A DNA stretch of 64,000 nt from Limivicinus sp963617275 (GCA_963617275.1 CAVENX010000043.1:1-64000); one strand, 5' to 3'; numbered from the stretch's first letter, positions 33,007 through 42,867 are shown. Notes: generated from the sequence alone by a model not told the origin. Translations and numbers: made by a program.

Positions 33007-33045
33007 AAAAGCCGGAAAACCCAAGGTACAGGTTTTCCGGCTTTT
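33007..33045. terminator. Bidirectional terminator between SLOG gene and polC
   Basis: AAAAGCCGGAAAACC and GGTTTTCCGGCTTTT pair perfectly around nine bases, with A and T runs for both directions. Confidence 0.9.
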
Positions 33046-33051
33046 GCGCTT

Positions 33052-36000
33052 TTATAATTCAAAGAGATTGAGCTGGTTGCTTTCGGGCATATCGCCGAGA
33101 GCGCCGAAAGCCTTGAGCGCGTCAAGATGGCTCTGCGAAACCTTGGGACAGGCCTGCGAAAGCTCCTGCATGGAAATGAACTCCCTGCCGCTGTCCTTGA
33201 CTTTCTCAAGGTCGAGAGCGGCTGTTTCGCCGAGCCCGCCTATTGCAATAAACGGCGGACGCAGGCGCTTGTCCTCGGTTATGAGGAACTTGAACGCCGC
33301 AGATTTATACAGGTCTATCGGCGCAAACTCAAATCCGCGCATATTGAACTCATACACCGCCTCAAGCGTCGTCAGCAGATCCTCCTCGTTCGCGGTGAGC
33401 TGGCGCTTGCGCATATCATTTATTTTGCGGCGTACATCGTCCGTGCCGCCGCACATGAGCTCGGCGTCAAAGCCGCCTTTCTGGCTGCGTCTGTAAAAAT
33501 AGGCGCTGTAAAATGCAAGCGGCTCATGCACCTTGAACCACGCAATGCGAAACGCCATCATGACATATGCCACGGCGTGCGCTTTCGGAAAAAGGTAGGC
33601 TATCTTGCGGCAGGATTCTATGTACCAATCCGGTACGCCGAGATCGCGCATCTGCTGTTCGGCGTCGCCTGGAAATTCGCCGGATTTCTTTACCTTGCCC
33701 TTACGCACAGCCTCCATTGTCTTGAAAGCGAGAGCGGGCTTCATGCCCTTCTGGATAAGGTAGATCATGATATCGTCGCGGCAGCCGACGGTCTCGTTGA
33801 CCGTAGCGACGCCGTCTACGATGAGATCGTGGATGTTGCCCGCCCACACGTCGGTGCCGTGGGAGAAGCCGGACAGGCGCACAAGCGTGTCGAACTGCTT
33901 GGGCTGGGTGTCCACAAGCATCTGCCGGGTAAAGGGCGTGCCGAACTCCGGAACGCCGATAGAGCCGGTTTTGCCGATTATAGGATCGTCGTCGGGCAGA
34001 CCGAGAGCCGCGGGGGAGACGAAGATTGACATCGTTTCCGGGTCGGAAAGGGAAATTTCTTTCGCGTCCACGCCGGTCATGTCCTCCATCATTCGTATCA
34101 TGGTGGGGTCATCGTGCCCCAGCTCGTCAAGCTTTAAAAGGTTTGCCTCCATGCAGTGGTATTCAAAATGCGTTGTGATAATATCGCTGTTTGGGTCGTC
34201 GGCGGGATGCTGCACGGGACAGAAGTCGGTAACGTCCATATCCTGCGGGATAACGACAAGACCGCCGGGATGCTGACCGGTCGTGCGTTTTATGCCGACA
34301 AGCCCGAGAGCAAGGCGGTTCTCCTCCGCCTTTGTCGCGGTTATCCCGCGCTCCTCAAGATACTTCTTAACATAGCCGTAGGCGGTCTTTTCCGCCAGCG
34401 TACCGATCGTTCCGGCGCGGAAAACGTGATCGGAGCCGAAAAGAACCTCGGTATATTTATGCGCCTTCGCCTGATATTCGCCCGAGAAATTAAGGTCGAT
34501 ATCGGGCGTTTTTTCGTTGCCGGGGAAGCCGAGGAAGGTTTCGAACGGGATATCAAAGCCCTCGCGCTTCATCTTCGTGCCGCATTCGGGACAGTCCTTT
34601 TCGGGCATATCCGCGCCGCAGCCGTAGGAGCCGTCGGTTATGAACTCGCTGTGGCAGCATTTTGGGCAGACATAGTGCGGCGGAAGGGAATTGACCTCCG
34701 TGATGCCGGACATATATGCGACCAGCGACGAGCCGACGCTGCCTCTTGAACCGACGAGATAGCCGTTTTCAAGCGAATTCTGCACAAGCTTCTGCGCAGA
34801 CATATATATAACGTCGTACTGGTGGTCAAGTATCGTATTAAGCTCGACGTCAACGCGCTCCTGCACTATCGCGGGCGGGTTTTTGCCGTATATGCGGTGC
34901 ATCTTCCCGTAGACGAGATCCTTCAGCTGCTGGGCGGAGTTTTCGATTTTGGGCGCGTACAGATCCTTCGGCAGAAGCTCGATATCCTCAACCATGTCGG
35001 CGATAGCGCGTGTGTTGGTGACAACGACTTCCTGCGCAGCGTCCTTGCCGAGATATTCAAACTCCTTGAGCATCTCATCGGTGGTGCGGAAGAATATCGG
35101 GCAGCTTCTGTCCGCATCGGAAAATTTCTTCGCCGCCTGTAAGATATGGCGGTACTGCTCATCCTCAGGGTCGAGGAAATGCACGTCGGACGCGGCGATA
35201 ACGCGCTTGCCCATGCGCTTGCCGAGATTGTAGATACGGCGGTTGTAATCCTCAAGCACGTATCTGTCCTTAACTCTGCCGTTGTCGATAAGAAAGCCGT
35301 TGTTGCATATCGGCTGGATCTCAAGGTAGTCGTAGAGAGAGGCAATCTTCTCAAGCTCCTTGTCGGGCGCACCGTTCATGACCGCGCCGTAAAGCTCGCC
35401 CATGCCGCAGGCGGAGCCGACGAGCAGCCCCTCGCGGTGCTGCACAAGCAGGCTTTTGGGAATGTTGGGGGTCTTGTGAAAATGCTTGAGATATGACTTT
35501 GATATAAGCTCGTACATATTCTTCAGACCCTTGCGGTTGAGCGCCAGAAGGATCATGTGATACGTCTTCGCTACGTCCGTGCGGCGGAGCGAATGGTATA
35601 TCTTTTCAATATCGTCAACCGTCTTCGCGCCGCGCTGCTTGAGCATGGGGATAAACTTGTCCATCATGCGCGCAACGACCATTGCGTCGTCGCTTGCACG
35701 GTGGTGATTGAACTGCGGCAGACCCAGATGATTGGAAACGATGTCAAGCTTGAAGCGCTTTAATTCCGGGCACAGCGCCTGAGACAGCGCAAGCGTGTCC
35801 ATGAATACCGGCGAAAAGCGCAGACCGCAGCGGTTGGCGGCGGCGGTCATAAAGCCGACGTCAAAGTGCGCGTTATGGGCGATTATGGGACGCTCGCCGA
35901 TGAAGTCGATGAACATCTGCATGGCTTCCTTTTCGTTCGGCGCGCCCTGCACATCGCTGTCCCTTATGCCGGTGAGCTTGGTTATCTCCGCAGGGATGTG

Positions 36001-37047
36001 CATTCCGGGATCAACAAAAGTGTTGAACTCTTTCAGAATGGTGCCGCCGGAAAAGATCTGTGCGCCGATCTCGGTCATGCGGTCATTGAGCGCATTGAGG
36101 CCGGTCGTTTCAATGTCAAACGCAACAAACTCCGCATCGAGCGGAAGCCTGCTCTTGCCGATAACGGCGCTGTTGCCGTCCATATCGTTGTAATAGTACG
36201 CCTCAAGACCGTATATGATCTTGACGCCGTTCTTTTTGCCGGCCTTCCACATATCGGGAAACGCCTGCGCGACGCCGTGGTCGGTCACGGCGATCGCCGG
36301 CATGCCCCACTCGGCAGCACGCTTCACGACAGCCGCCGGATCGGTGAGCGCGTCCATTGTGGAAAACCTTGTGTGCAGATGCAGCTCCACGCGCTTTTCC
36401 TCGGCGGTGTCGGGGCGGACGTACTTCTTGCCCTTTACGATATTGCGCGGGTCGATCACAAGATCGTCGTCATACTTGCTGTATGTGGCGTCGCCCTGAA
36501 CGATAAGGTGTGCGCCCGGCTGGATCGCGTCGATCACAGAGTGATCCTCTTCGGGCTTGAGATACCTTGAGACGTGCAGCGTGTTCGTGCGGTCGGTGAT
36601 GTCAAAGCCGAGTACGGCGGCGCCGCTTTTGGCTATGAGGCGGCTGTCCACCTTGACGACGTCACCCTCGACCGTGACGCGGCCGGATTCAAGATCGACC
36701 TTGCTCATGGGAATGGGCGCCTGCTTTACAGCCCTCCCGAACAGCACATTGCCGCCCGCACCGCCGCCTGAGGACGGCTGAGACGCCGTGGGTGCGGACT
36801 TGGGTGCGGGGAAATCGGCGTTGAGCTTAACGCCGTTCAGAGCAAAAACGTTTTTGAGCCTTGTGCACAGCTCGCTCTCCTCAGCTGGGCTGGGCATGGA
36901 AGAAAACCATGCGTTTATCGTCATGGTTTTCTCTGCCGCAGTTATCCGCACCTCGGTCACATATGCTTTTTCAAGTCCTCCGGCGAACGCGTTCATGGGA
37001 ACGCAGTCCGGGAAGATGGTAAGAAACGGGGTATGCTCGCTCATCAT
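33052..37047 (-). CDS. polC: DNA polymerase III PolC-type alpha subunit
   Basis: The 1,331-residue replicative polymerase has an OB fold (about 115-210), PHP domain start (RVELHLHTRFSTMDA, about 218), inserted 3'-5' exonuclease (FVAFDIETTGLNALND, about 305-470), a zinc module (VCPKCCHSEF ... DCPECGTKM) and the palm (FPGNEKTPDIDLNFSG). It ends with the duplex-binding and tau-binding regions. It copies the chromosome in low-GC Gram-positives. It is about 100 residues shorter than B. subtilis PolC, mostly at the N-terminus. It overlaps ispG by four bases. Confidence 0.97.
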   Translation of the reverse strand: MMSEHTPFLTIFPDCVPMNAFAGGLEKAYVTEVRITAAEKTMTINAWFSSMPSPAEESELCTRLKNVFALNGVKLNADFPAPKSAPTASQPSSGGGAGGNVLFGRAVKQAPIPMSKVDLESGRVTVEGDVVKVDSRLIAKSGAAVLGFDITDRTNTLHVSRYLKPEEDHSVIDAIQPGAHLIVQGDATYSKYDDDLVIDPRNIVKGKKYVRPDTAEEKRVELHLHTRFSTMDALTDPAAVVKRAAEWGMPAIAVTDHGVAQAFPDMWKAGKKNGVKIIYGLEAYYYNDMDGNSAVIGKSRLPLDAEFVAFDIETTGLNALNDRMTEIGAQIFSGGTILKEFNTFVDPGMHIPAEITKLTGIRDSDVQGAPNEKEAMQMFIDFIGERPIIAHNAHFDVGFMTAAANRCGLRFSPVFMDTLALSQALCPELKRFKLDIVSNHLGLPQFNHHRASDDAMVVARMMDKFIPMLKQRGAKTVDDIEKIYHSLRRTDVAKTYHMILLALNRKGLKNMYELISKSYLKHFHKTPNIPKSLLVQHREGLLVGSACGMGELYGAVMNGAPDKELEKIASLYDYLEIQPICNNGFLIDNGRVKDRYVLEDYNRRIYNLGKRMGKRVIAASDVHFLDPEDEQYRHILQAAKKFSDADRSCPIFFRTTDEMLKEFEYLGKDAAQEVVVTNTRAIADMVEDIELLPKDLYAPKIENSAQQLKDLVYGKMHRIYGKNPPAIVQERVDVELNTILDHQYDVIYMSAQKLVQNSLENGYLVGSRGSVGSSLVAYMSGITEVNSLPPHYVCPKCCHSEFITDGSYGCGADMPEKDCPECGTKMKREGFDIPFETFLGFPGNEKTPDIDLNFSGEYQAKAHKYTEVLFGSDHVFRAGTIGTLAEKTAYGYVKKYLEERGITATKAEENRLALGLVGIKRTTGQHPGGLVVIPQDMDVTDFCPVQHPADDPNSDIITTHFEYHCMEANLLKLDELGHDDPTMIRMMEDMTGVDAKEISLSDPETMSIFVSPAALGLPDDDPIIGKTGSIGVPEFGTPFTRQMLVDTQPKQFDTLVRLSGFSHGTDVWAGNIHDLIVDGVATVNETVGCRDDIMIYLIQKGMKPALAFKTMEAVRKGKVKKSGEFPGDAEQQMRDLGVPDWYIESCRKIAYLFPKAHAVAYVMMAFRIAWFKVHEPLAFYSAYFYRRSQKGGFDAELMCGGTDDVRRKINDMRKRQLTANEEDLLTTLEAVYEFNMRGFEFAPIDLYKSAAFKFLITEDKRLRPPFIAIGGLGETAALDLEKVKDSGREFISMQELSQACPKVSQSHLDALKAFGALGDMPESNQLNLFEL

Positions 37048-38102
37048 TTATCCTCGTCGGTGTTTATTAAGTCAATAAGTGCATCGCACAGCCGCTCATA
37101 CGGGTATGTACCGAGCACGACGCCTTTTTTGAAAAGCAGTCCCTTGCCTTTGCCGCCCGCAATGCCGTAATCCGCCTCGCGTGCCTCGCCGGGACCGTTT
37201 ACGACACAGCCCATGACCGCAACGGTAATATCGCGCTTCATATCGCGCACTCTGTTTTCAACCTCGGTTGCAAGCGAAATAAGGTCTATCTCCGTCCTGC
37301 CGCAGGTCGGGCAGGAGACGAAACGCACACCGCCCGGACGAAGCCCCGCCGCCCGGACGATCGCAATGCCGGTGCTGACCTCACGCACGGGGTCGGCGGT
37401 AAGAGAGACGCGTATGGTATTGCCTATGCCCTCGCTCAGAAGCGTACCGATGCCGACGGCGGATTGTATAGTACCGTTCCACTCGGTGCCCGTCTCAGTG
37501 ACGCCGAGATGCAGCGGATATGGGAAGCGCTCGGCGGCAAGCCGGTAAGTCTCTATCGTGAGCGGGACGCTTGAGGTTTTCATGGAAAGACAGATGTCGT
37601 CAAAATCAAATTTGTTGAGCAGCGCAATGTGTCCGGCGGCGCTTTCGACAAGCGCTTCGGCGCAGGGATGGGCGTACTTTTCGAGAAGCCGCTTTTCAAG
37701 ACTTCCCGCATTTACGCCTATGCGGACAGGTATGCCGTGACGGCGGCAGCTCTCCGCGACCGCTTTCACGTTTTCCTCACCGCCGATGTTGCCGGGGTTT
37801 ATGCGTATCTTGTCAATGCCGCGCTCGGCGGCCTCAAGGGCAAGACGGTAATCAAAATGGATATCCGCGACCAGCGGTACATCCGTTTGCTCTTTTATTT
37901 TATCTATCGCCTGCGCCGCCGCCATATCGGGTACGGCAACGCGCACGATGTCCGCTCCCGCCGCGCACATCGCCTTTATCTGCGCAACGGTAGCCTCGAC
38001 ATCCCACGTTTTCGTGCTGCACATGGTCTGCACGGAGACGGGCGCATCCCCGCCTATTTCGATTTTACCGACCCTGATTTTCTTTGTATTTTCTCTGTTC
38101 AT
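37044..38102 (-). CDS. ispG: 4-hydroxy-3-methylbut-2-enyl diphosphate synthase (IspG/GcpE)
   Basis: The 352-residue enzyme has the N-terminal VGKIEIGGDAPVSVQTMCST and IRINPGNIGGEENVK of the TIM barrel, and the [4Fe-4S] cysteines in SCPTCGRTEID and MGCVVNGPGEA. It converts MEcPP to HMBPP in the MEP isoprenoid pathway, next to dxr and uppS, which lie in the same run. The ATG at 38102 starts two bases past the rseP stop; the TTG at 38117 is the alternative. Confidence 0.95.
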   Translation of the reverse strand: MNRENTKKIRVGKIEIGGDAPVSVQTMCSTKTWDVEATVAQIKAMCAAGADIVRVAVPDMAAAQAIDKIKEQTDVPLVADIHFDYRLALEAAERGIDKIRINPGNIGGEENVKAVAESCRRHGIPVRIGVNAGSLEKRLLEKYAHPCAEALVESAAGHIALLNKFDFDDICLSMKTSSVPLTIETYRLAAERFPYPLHLGVTETGTEWNGTIQSAVGIGTLLSEGIGNTIRVSLTADPVREVSTGIAIVRAAGLRPGGVRFVSCPTCGRTEIDLISLATEVENRVRDMKRDITVAVMGCVVNGPGEAREADYGIAGGKGKGLLFKKGVVLGTYPYERLCDALIDLINTDEDK

Positions 38103-38103
38103 A

Positions 38104-39156
38104 TCACTTAAACGCAATCTTTATTATATCGTTGAACATTATCACTGCCATCAGCCCCAGCAGCAGCACCATGCCTGCGGCGTGGATATAGCCTTCGTAT
38201 TTGGGGTTGAGCTTCTTCTTGGTTACGGACTCGATTATCCACGTGACTATCAGGAAAAACACGCGTCCGCCGTCCATGGCGGGGATCGGCAGCATATTCA
38301 TTATCGCAAGGTTAACCGCGATAAACGCCGCCAGGAACAGGATATCCAGCAGCCCATCGGTAAATGACGCGGCGTTTTCGCCTGTCTCCGCCATGAGATC
38401 AACTATCCCGACGGGACCGGACAGATCGTCCATTTTCACATCGCCCTCGACCAGCATTTTAAGCCCCTGCCAGACCCAGCGGGAAAACTCTGCCGTTGTG
38501 CCCCATGAATAGTAAAGCTTATTGCCGAGTGTGGCGTCGTCGTAGCCGAAGTACAGGCCGTATCTTTTCCCGTCCTTGTATTCGACAGGAACAAGGCGGA
38601 AGTCCTTGAGCTCCACCTTTTTCCCGTCGCGCTTTACTACGATGTCATACGTCTCCGCAGAGGGGGAGAGAAAGTCGGAAACGTCGCTGTACTTATACAC
38701 CTTGTGTCCGTCGATATTGAGTATGCGGTCATCTTTCTGAAAGCCGTCCTCGCTGTAATAGGGACAGCCCTCTGCAAAGTCCACGATAACCGGCGCACGG
38801 AAGGCGGCGGCGTCGATAAAGAGGAAAAACACAATGAGAAAGCCCAGCACAAAGTTCATAAAGGAACCTGCGACAAGGATCAGCGCACGCTTCCACGGCT
38901 TCTGGCTTGTAAACGCTCTCGGATCGCCCGTTTCCTCGTCCTCGCCCTCCATTGCACAGAAGCCCCCTATAGGTATGCAGCGCAGCGAATACACGGTCTC
39001 CCCGTGCTGCTTCTGCACGATCGCAGGCCCCATGCCTATCGAAAATTCATTGACCTTGACGCCAAGAAGCTTTGCGGCTGAAAAATGCCCGAGTTCATGC
39101 ACGGCAATGAGTACGCCGAACATCAGAATACCGAACAATACATAGATAACTGTCAT
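38104..39156 (-). CDS. rseP: RseP/RasP intramembrane metalloprotease (M50)
   Basis: This 350-residue site-2 protease has the zinc motif HELGH at residues 20-24, a PDZ domain in the middle (DGFQKDDRILNIDGHKVYK), and the third ligand motif NMLPIPAMDGGRVFF near residue 285, with membrane helices before and after. It cleaves anti-sigma and signal peptides in the membrane. It lies between dxr and ispG as in many Clostridia. GGAGGG precedes the start. Confidence 0.95.
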   Translation of the reverse strand: MTVIYVLFGILMFGVLIAVHELGHFSAAKLLGVKVNEFSIGMGPAIVQKQHGETVYSLRCIPIGGFCAMEGEDEETGDPRAFTSQKPWKRALILVAGSFMNFVLGFLIVFFLFIDAAAFRAPVIVDFAEGCPYYSEDGFQKDDRILNIDGHKVYKYSDVSDFLSPSAETYDIVVKRDGKKVELKDFRLVPVEYKDGKRYGLYFGYDDATLGNKLYYSWGTTAEFSRWVWQGLKMLVEGDVKMDDLSGPVGIVDLMAETGENAASFTDGLLDILFLAAFIAVNLAIMNMLPIPAMDGGRVFFLIVTWIIESVTKKKLNPKYEGYIHAAGMVLLLGLMAVIMFNDIIKIAFK

Positions 39157-39504
39157 AGATCCCTCCGGGAAAAATAGAAAGTGAGAAGCTGCGCTCAGTT
39201 AGGAGTGAGAAGTTAGAAGTGAGGAGTTGCGGTGTCGGCATAGCCGACAGAATCAACTCATGGCTCCCCTTTCAGGGGAGGCATTATCCGCCAGGAAAAG
39301 GCCTCGCAGAGTTTTTTGCCCACAGGCAAAAACAGTTTTGATCATTTTCTCCGTCGGCACATGTACATTCTCACGGAGCGAGTGTCGAATTGTTCGCCTG
39401 CGGCGAACAACCGAGGCACAGAGCGTAGTGCAGCCCTTTCGTCGAAGAACCTTATTGAGGTTTTTCGACAGGCTGACCAAATCAGAGATTTGGTCAGCGC
39501 ACAC
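39157..39504. other. Non-coding hairpin-rich mosaic between dxr and rseP
   Basis: About 350 bases without a gene. It holds a string of short hairpins: GTCGGC/GCCGAC, TCCCCT/AGGGGA, TTTTTGCC/GGCAAAAA, TTGTTCGCC/GGCGAACAA, GTCGAA..ACC/GGTTTTTCGAC and CTGACCAAATC/GATTTGGTCAG. Part of it (39371-39435) recurs at 60254. It looks like a mosaic of interspersed repeats. Confidence 0.6.
39371..39435. repeat. 65-base interspersed repeat, copy 1
   Basis: Matches 60254-60318 at 63 of 65 positions, in the same orientation. It contains the hairpin TTGTTCGCC-TGC-GGCGAACAA. Two copies 21 kb apart, both intergenic, suggest a REP- or MITE-like family. Confidence 0.8.
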
Positions 39505-40659
39505 TTATGTCTCGTTCAAAAACGTTTCTCTGACGTACCGTCTTGCGGCGGCGTCCGCCTCGATTACCGTCTCAAGGTCGGGGTTCTGTACGACGCCTAC
39601 GGCCTCTATTGCGCCTGCGGCGGCGTCATAAATGCGGTTGTAGCCGAGCCTGCGGTCAAGAAACGCGTGAACCGCGACCTCGTTTGCCGCGCTCATTATG
39701 CACGGCGCGGTGCCGCCCGTGCGGGCGGCGTCCATTGCAAGCTTCAGGCAGGGTGTATTTTCAAGATCCGGAGCTTCAAATGTCATATCTTTCATGTGCC
39801 AGAAATCCATGCGCTTGAACATGGAGTCCATTCTCTCCGGATATGTAAGTGCAAACTGAATAGGAAGCCCCATGTCGGGAACTCCCATCTGGGCGATGAC
39901 CGTGCCGTCAACAAGCTCTACCATAGAGTGTATGACGCTCTGGGGATGTACTACCACCTGAATATCATCCGGCGTTACGCCGAACAGGTGCATTGCTTCG
40001 ATAAATTCAAGCCCCTTGTTCATCATTGTCGAGCTGTCAACGGATATTTTCGCGCCCATGTTCCAATTGGGGTGCTTTACGGCGATCTCGGGAGTAATGT
40101 CTTCAAGCTCAGCTCTCTTTTTTCCCCTGAACGGGCCGCCGCTGCCCGTGAGCAGAATTTTTTTCAGTTCTCCGGCCTTCCTGCCGATAAGACACTGAAA
40201 AATTGCCGAATGTTCCGAATCTACCGGAACTATCTCCGCGCCCTTTTCCGCGGCGCGCTTCATGACTATTTCGCCCGCGCATACGAGCGTTTCTTTGTTT
40301 GCAAGGGCAATGCGCTTTTTTGCGTCTATTGCCGCAAGCGTGGGTTTAAGACCGATCGAGCCGGAAACGCCGGTCACGACGCAGTCGGATTCTTCCGTGA
40401 CGGCAGCTTCGATAAGACCTTCTATACCTGAGCCCACTCTGATATCCGTATCCGCAACCGCTATTTTGAATAACTTAGCAGATTCTTCATCAGATACCGC
40501 CACAAACCTGGGATGCAGCCGCCGCGCCTGCTCTTCAAGCAGCTTTATGCTTGACTGAGCGGTCAGTGCCGCGACGGGCATACCAATGTGCTCGGCCACC
40601 GCGGCGGTCTGCCTGCCGACAGAGCCGGTGCTGCCGAGAATTGATATTGATTTTACCAT
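39505..40659 (-). CDS. dxr: 1-deoxy-D-xylulose 5-phosphate reductoisomerase
   Basis: The 384-residue enzyme starts VKSISILGSTGSVGRQT, the NADPH-binding loop, and has LANKETLVCAGE, PVDSEHSAIFQCL, ILTGSGGPFRG and HPNWNMGAKISVDSSTMMNKG, which are the substrate and metal sites. It makes MEP from DXP, the first committed step of the MEP pathway. It lies 25 bases downstream of uppS; the cdsA gene usually present between them is missing. Confidence 0.97.
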   Translation of the reverse strand: MVKSISILGSTGSVGRQTAAVAEHIGMPVAALTAQSSIKLLEEQARRLHPRFVAVSDEESAKLFKIAVADTDIRVGSGIEGLIEAAVTEESDCVVTGVSGSIGLKPTLAAIDAKKRIALANKETLVCAGEIVMKRAAEKGAEIVPVDSEHSAIFQCLIGRKAGELKKILLTGSGGPFRGKKRAELEDITPEIAVKHPNWNMGAKISVDSSTMMNKGLEFIEAMHLFGVTPDDIQVVVHPQSVIHSMVELVDGTVIAQMGVPDMGLPIQFALTYPERMDSMFKRMDFWHMKDMTFEAPDLENTPCLKLAMDAARTGGTAPCIMSAANEVAVHAFLDRRLGYNRIYDAAAGAIEAVGVVQNPDLETVIEADAAARRYVRETFLNET

Positions 40660-40684
40660 TTAGTCTTCTCCGAATTTCAGAAAA

Positions 40685-41416
40685 TTATTTGACCTTTACG
40701 CCGCCGAAACGTCTGTCCCGGCTCTGATACTCGACAATTGCCCTGTCAAGCTCGTCTGTGGAAAAGTCAGGCCACAGAACATCGGTGAAATAGAACTCGG
40801 AATATGCACACTGCCACAGGAGAAAATTGGAAATGCGCTTTTCCCCGCCCGGCCTTATAAGCAGATCGGGGTCGGGAATACCGGCGGAGTACATATAATT
40901 GCCAAAGCTCTCCTCGTCAAGTCGGGGCGCGCTGCCCAAGGCAAGATCCTCGGCGTAGCGCCTTACGGCATGGACGATTTCGTCTCTGCCACCGTAGTTG
41001 AGACATATATTTGCCTGAAAACCGTTATAATGAGTGGAAATTACGTCGGTTTTGTGCACAAGTGACTGAAGCTCAGGCGAAAGGCCGGACACGTCGCCAA
41101 GCACCCTCATTTTTATGTGATCGCGCTCCATCGTGTCGATAGCCTCATGAAGGTATTTGTCCAGAAGCTTCATTATGGTTTTGACCTCTTCGGGGGGGCG
41201 CTTCCAGTTTTCGGTGGAAAAAGCGTAGACCGTCAGATAATCAATACCGATATTTTTGCAGTAGGTTGCTATTTTGCGGAAATTTTCCGCGCCCACGGCA
41301 TGACCGGCGGTTCTGGGCAGACCGCGTTTCTTTGCCCAGCGGCCGTTCCCGTCGAGAATTATTGCGATGTGACGGGGAAGCCGCTCAGGATCCCACGGCT
41401 TTGATGTTTCGGGCAT
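40685..41416 (-). CDS. uppS: Undecaprenyl diphosphate synthase
   Basis: This 243-residue cis-prenyltransferase has HIAIILDGNGRWAKKRGLPR with catalytic Asp, GHAVGAENF, YLTVYAFSTENWKRP, and ICLNYGGRDEIVHA with RPGGEKRISNFLLWQ and AYSEFYFTD at the end. It makes the C55 lipid carrier for peptidoglycan. It follows frr by 120 bases that include a hairpin at 41488-41510. A GAGG site precedes the start. Confidence 0.97.
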   Translation of the reverse strand: MPETSKPWDPERLPRHIAIILDGNGRWAKKRGLPRTAGHAVGAENFRKIATYCKNIGIDYLTVYAFSTENWKRPPEEVKTIMKLLDKYLHEAIDTMERDHIKMRVLGDVSGLSPELQSLVHKTDVISTHYNGFQANICLNYGGRDEIVHAVRRYAEDLALGSAPRLDEESFGNYMYSAGIPDPDLLIRPGGEKRISNFLLWQCAYSEFYFTDVLWPDFSTDELDRAIVEYQSRDRRFGGVKVK

Positions 41417-41487
41417 GGTTTTACCTCATTTCTCAGGCAGCGCCGTATAAAACTGCGCTGCCCTGACTGCCGATTTTTTCATAATAA

Positions 41488-41510
41488 TTCCCCTGAAAAA
41501 AACAGGGGAA
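41488..41510 (-). terminator. Hairpin between frr and uppS
   Basis: TTCCCCTG and CAGGGGAA enclose a run of seven A (T on the transcribed minus strand reads as loop). It may attenuate read-through from pyrH-frr into uppS-dxr. Confidence 0.45.
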
Positions 41511-41536
41511 GCAATAGTTCCGGCCGGAAACCGGTA

Positions 41537-42088
41537 TCAGATTTCGGTAAGCTCTTTTTCCTTTGCGGTGCAGATCTTGTCGATCTCCTTCGCAAAGTCG
41601 TCGGTGAGCTTCTGGATGTCCTTTTCCGCTATTTTGTAATCGTCCTCGGTGATCTCAGAGGCTTTCTGCTGCTTCTTGAACTTGTCTATCGCATCGCGGC
41701 GGATATTGCGTATAGCGACCTTTGCCTCTTCGCCGTACTTCTTGGTCTGCTTTACGAGATCCTTGCGGCGCTCCTCAGTAAGCGGGGGAAACACAAGGCG
41801 GAGCATACGCCCGTCGTTCTGGGGATTGATGCCGAGATCGGACGCGATGATAGCCTTTTCAATGCCCTTGAGGATGGACGCGTCCCAAGGCTGGATGAGC
41901 AGGGAGCGCGGGTCGGGGGAGGCGATGGAAGCGACCTGATTTATCGGAGTGGGGGTGCCGTAGTAGTCCACCTGTATCTGGTCGAGAACGGCGGCGTTTG
42001 CGCGTCCCGCACGTATGGTCGCAAACTGCGCCGTAAGGGACTCGCAGGTTTTTTTCATCTTGCTTTCAAATTCTTTGTAGTCAGACAT
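41537..42088 (-). CDS. frr: Ribosome recycling factor
   Basis: The 183-residue protein has FATIRAGRANAAVLDQIQVDYYG (split: RAGRANAAVLDQI and VDYYGTPTPINQVA), the conserved RSLLIQPWDAS and LVKQTKKYGEEAKVAIRNIRRDA. With EF-G it splits ribosomes after termination. It is preceded by pyrH 71 bases away, the standard pyrH-frr order. AGGAGG-like CGGAGG precedes the start. Confidence 0.97.
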   Translation of the reverse strand: MSDYKEFESKMKKTCESLTAQFATIRAGRANAAVLDQIQVDYYGTPTPINQVASIASPDPRSLLIQPWDASILKGIEKAIIASDLGINPQNDGRMLRLVFPPLTEERRKDLVKQTKKYGEEAKVAIRNIRRDAIDKFKKQQKASEITEDDYKIAEKDIQKLTDDFAKEIDKICTAKEKELTEI

Positions 42089-42159
42089 GGAACTTACCTC
42101 CGTTTAGTTATTGTATTGTAATCCATAAAGTTTTCTTTTGTGTGAACAAATATGAAATA

Positions 42160-42867
42160 TCAGCTGACGGTCGTGCCGACCTTTTCACCGGCGACGACTC
42201 TGCCTATATTCTCCGGCTCGGCAAGGGCGAAGACGATAACGGGCAGCGCGTTGTCCATTGCAAGGCTCGTCGCGGTGGTGTCCATGACCTGCAAACGGCG
42301 GGCAAGGACTTCATCATAGCTTATCTCGTCGAATTTGACGGCGAAAGCATCCTTTCTGGGGTCGGCGGAATAAACGCCGTCTATATTCTTTGCAAGCAGC
42401 AGTGCATCCGCACGTACTTCCACGGCTCTCAGCGCAGCGGCGGTATCGGTCGAGAAAAAGGGCATGCCGGTCCCGCAGCCGAAGAGAACGACAGTGCCGT
42501 TTTCCATGTACTCCATGGCTTTTTTCGTATCGTAGCGCTCGCCCACACCCTGAATGTCAACGGCTGTCATGACCTTTGCTTTCACACCCGTCTGGGTGAA
42601 AACGTCGCACACCGCAAGGCAGTTCATGGCCGTCGCCAGCATACCCATGCGGTCGGCGCTGACACGCTCGATATGTCCCGCGCCATCCTTTACGCCGCGC
42701 CAGAAGTTGCCGCCGCCTATGACGATGCCGACCTGAACACCGCCGTCAACGCAGTTTTTTACCGCGCCGCAGACTCTCGTCACAAAGTCAAAGTCATAGC
42801 CGGTGTGCTTGTCGGCGGCAAGCGCCTCGCCGCTTATTTTTATAAGAACTCTGCTGTATTTAGCCAT
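42160..42867 (-). CDS. pyrH: UMP kinase
   Basis: This 235-residue amino-acid-kinase-fold protein has RVLIKISGEALA, GIVIGGGNFWRGV, DRMGMLATAMNCLA and GCGTGMPFFSTDTAAALRA. It phosphorylates UMP to UDP, essential for RNA, DNA and cell-wall precursor synthesis. It is first in the run leading to polC; tsf and rpsB, often found before it, are not here. SD GGAG precedes the start. Confidence 0.97.
   Translation of the reverse strand: MAKYSRVLIKISGEALAADKHTGYDFDFVTRVCGAVKNCVDGGVQVGIVIGGGNFWRGVKDGAGHIERVSADRMGMLATAMNCLAVCDVFTQTGVKAKVMTAVDIQGVGERYDTKKAMEYMENGTVVLFGCGTGMPFFSTDTAAALRAVEVRADALLLAKNIDGVYSADPRKDAFAVKFDEISYDEVLARRLQVMDTTATSLAMDNALPVIVFALAEPENIGRVVAGEKVGTTVS

Noticed and set aside
33127..34029. 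Long plus-strand frames opposite polC and addA
   Set aside because: All are antisense to well-defined conserved enzymes and arise from high-GC third positions.
39157..39504. Possible CRISPR-like array or riboswitch in the hairpin-rich gap
   Set aside because: The hairpins differ from each other and there are no regular direct repeats with spacers. No known riboswitch core could be matched.
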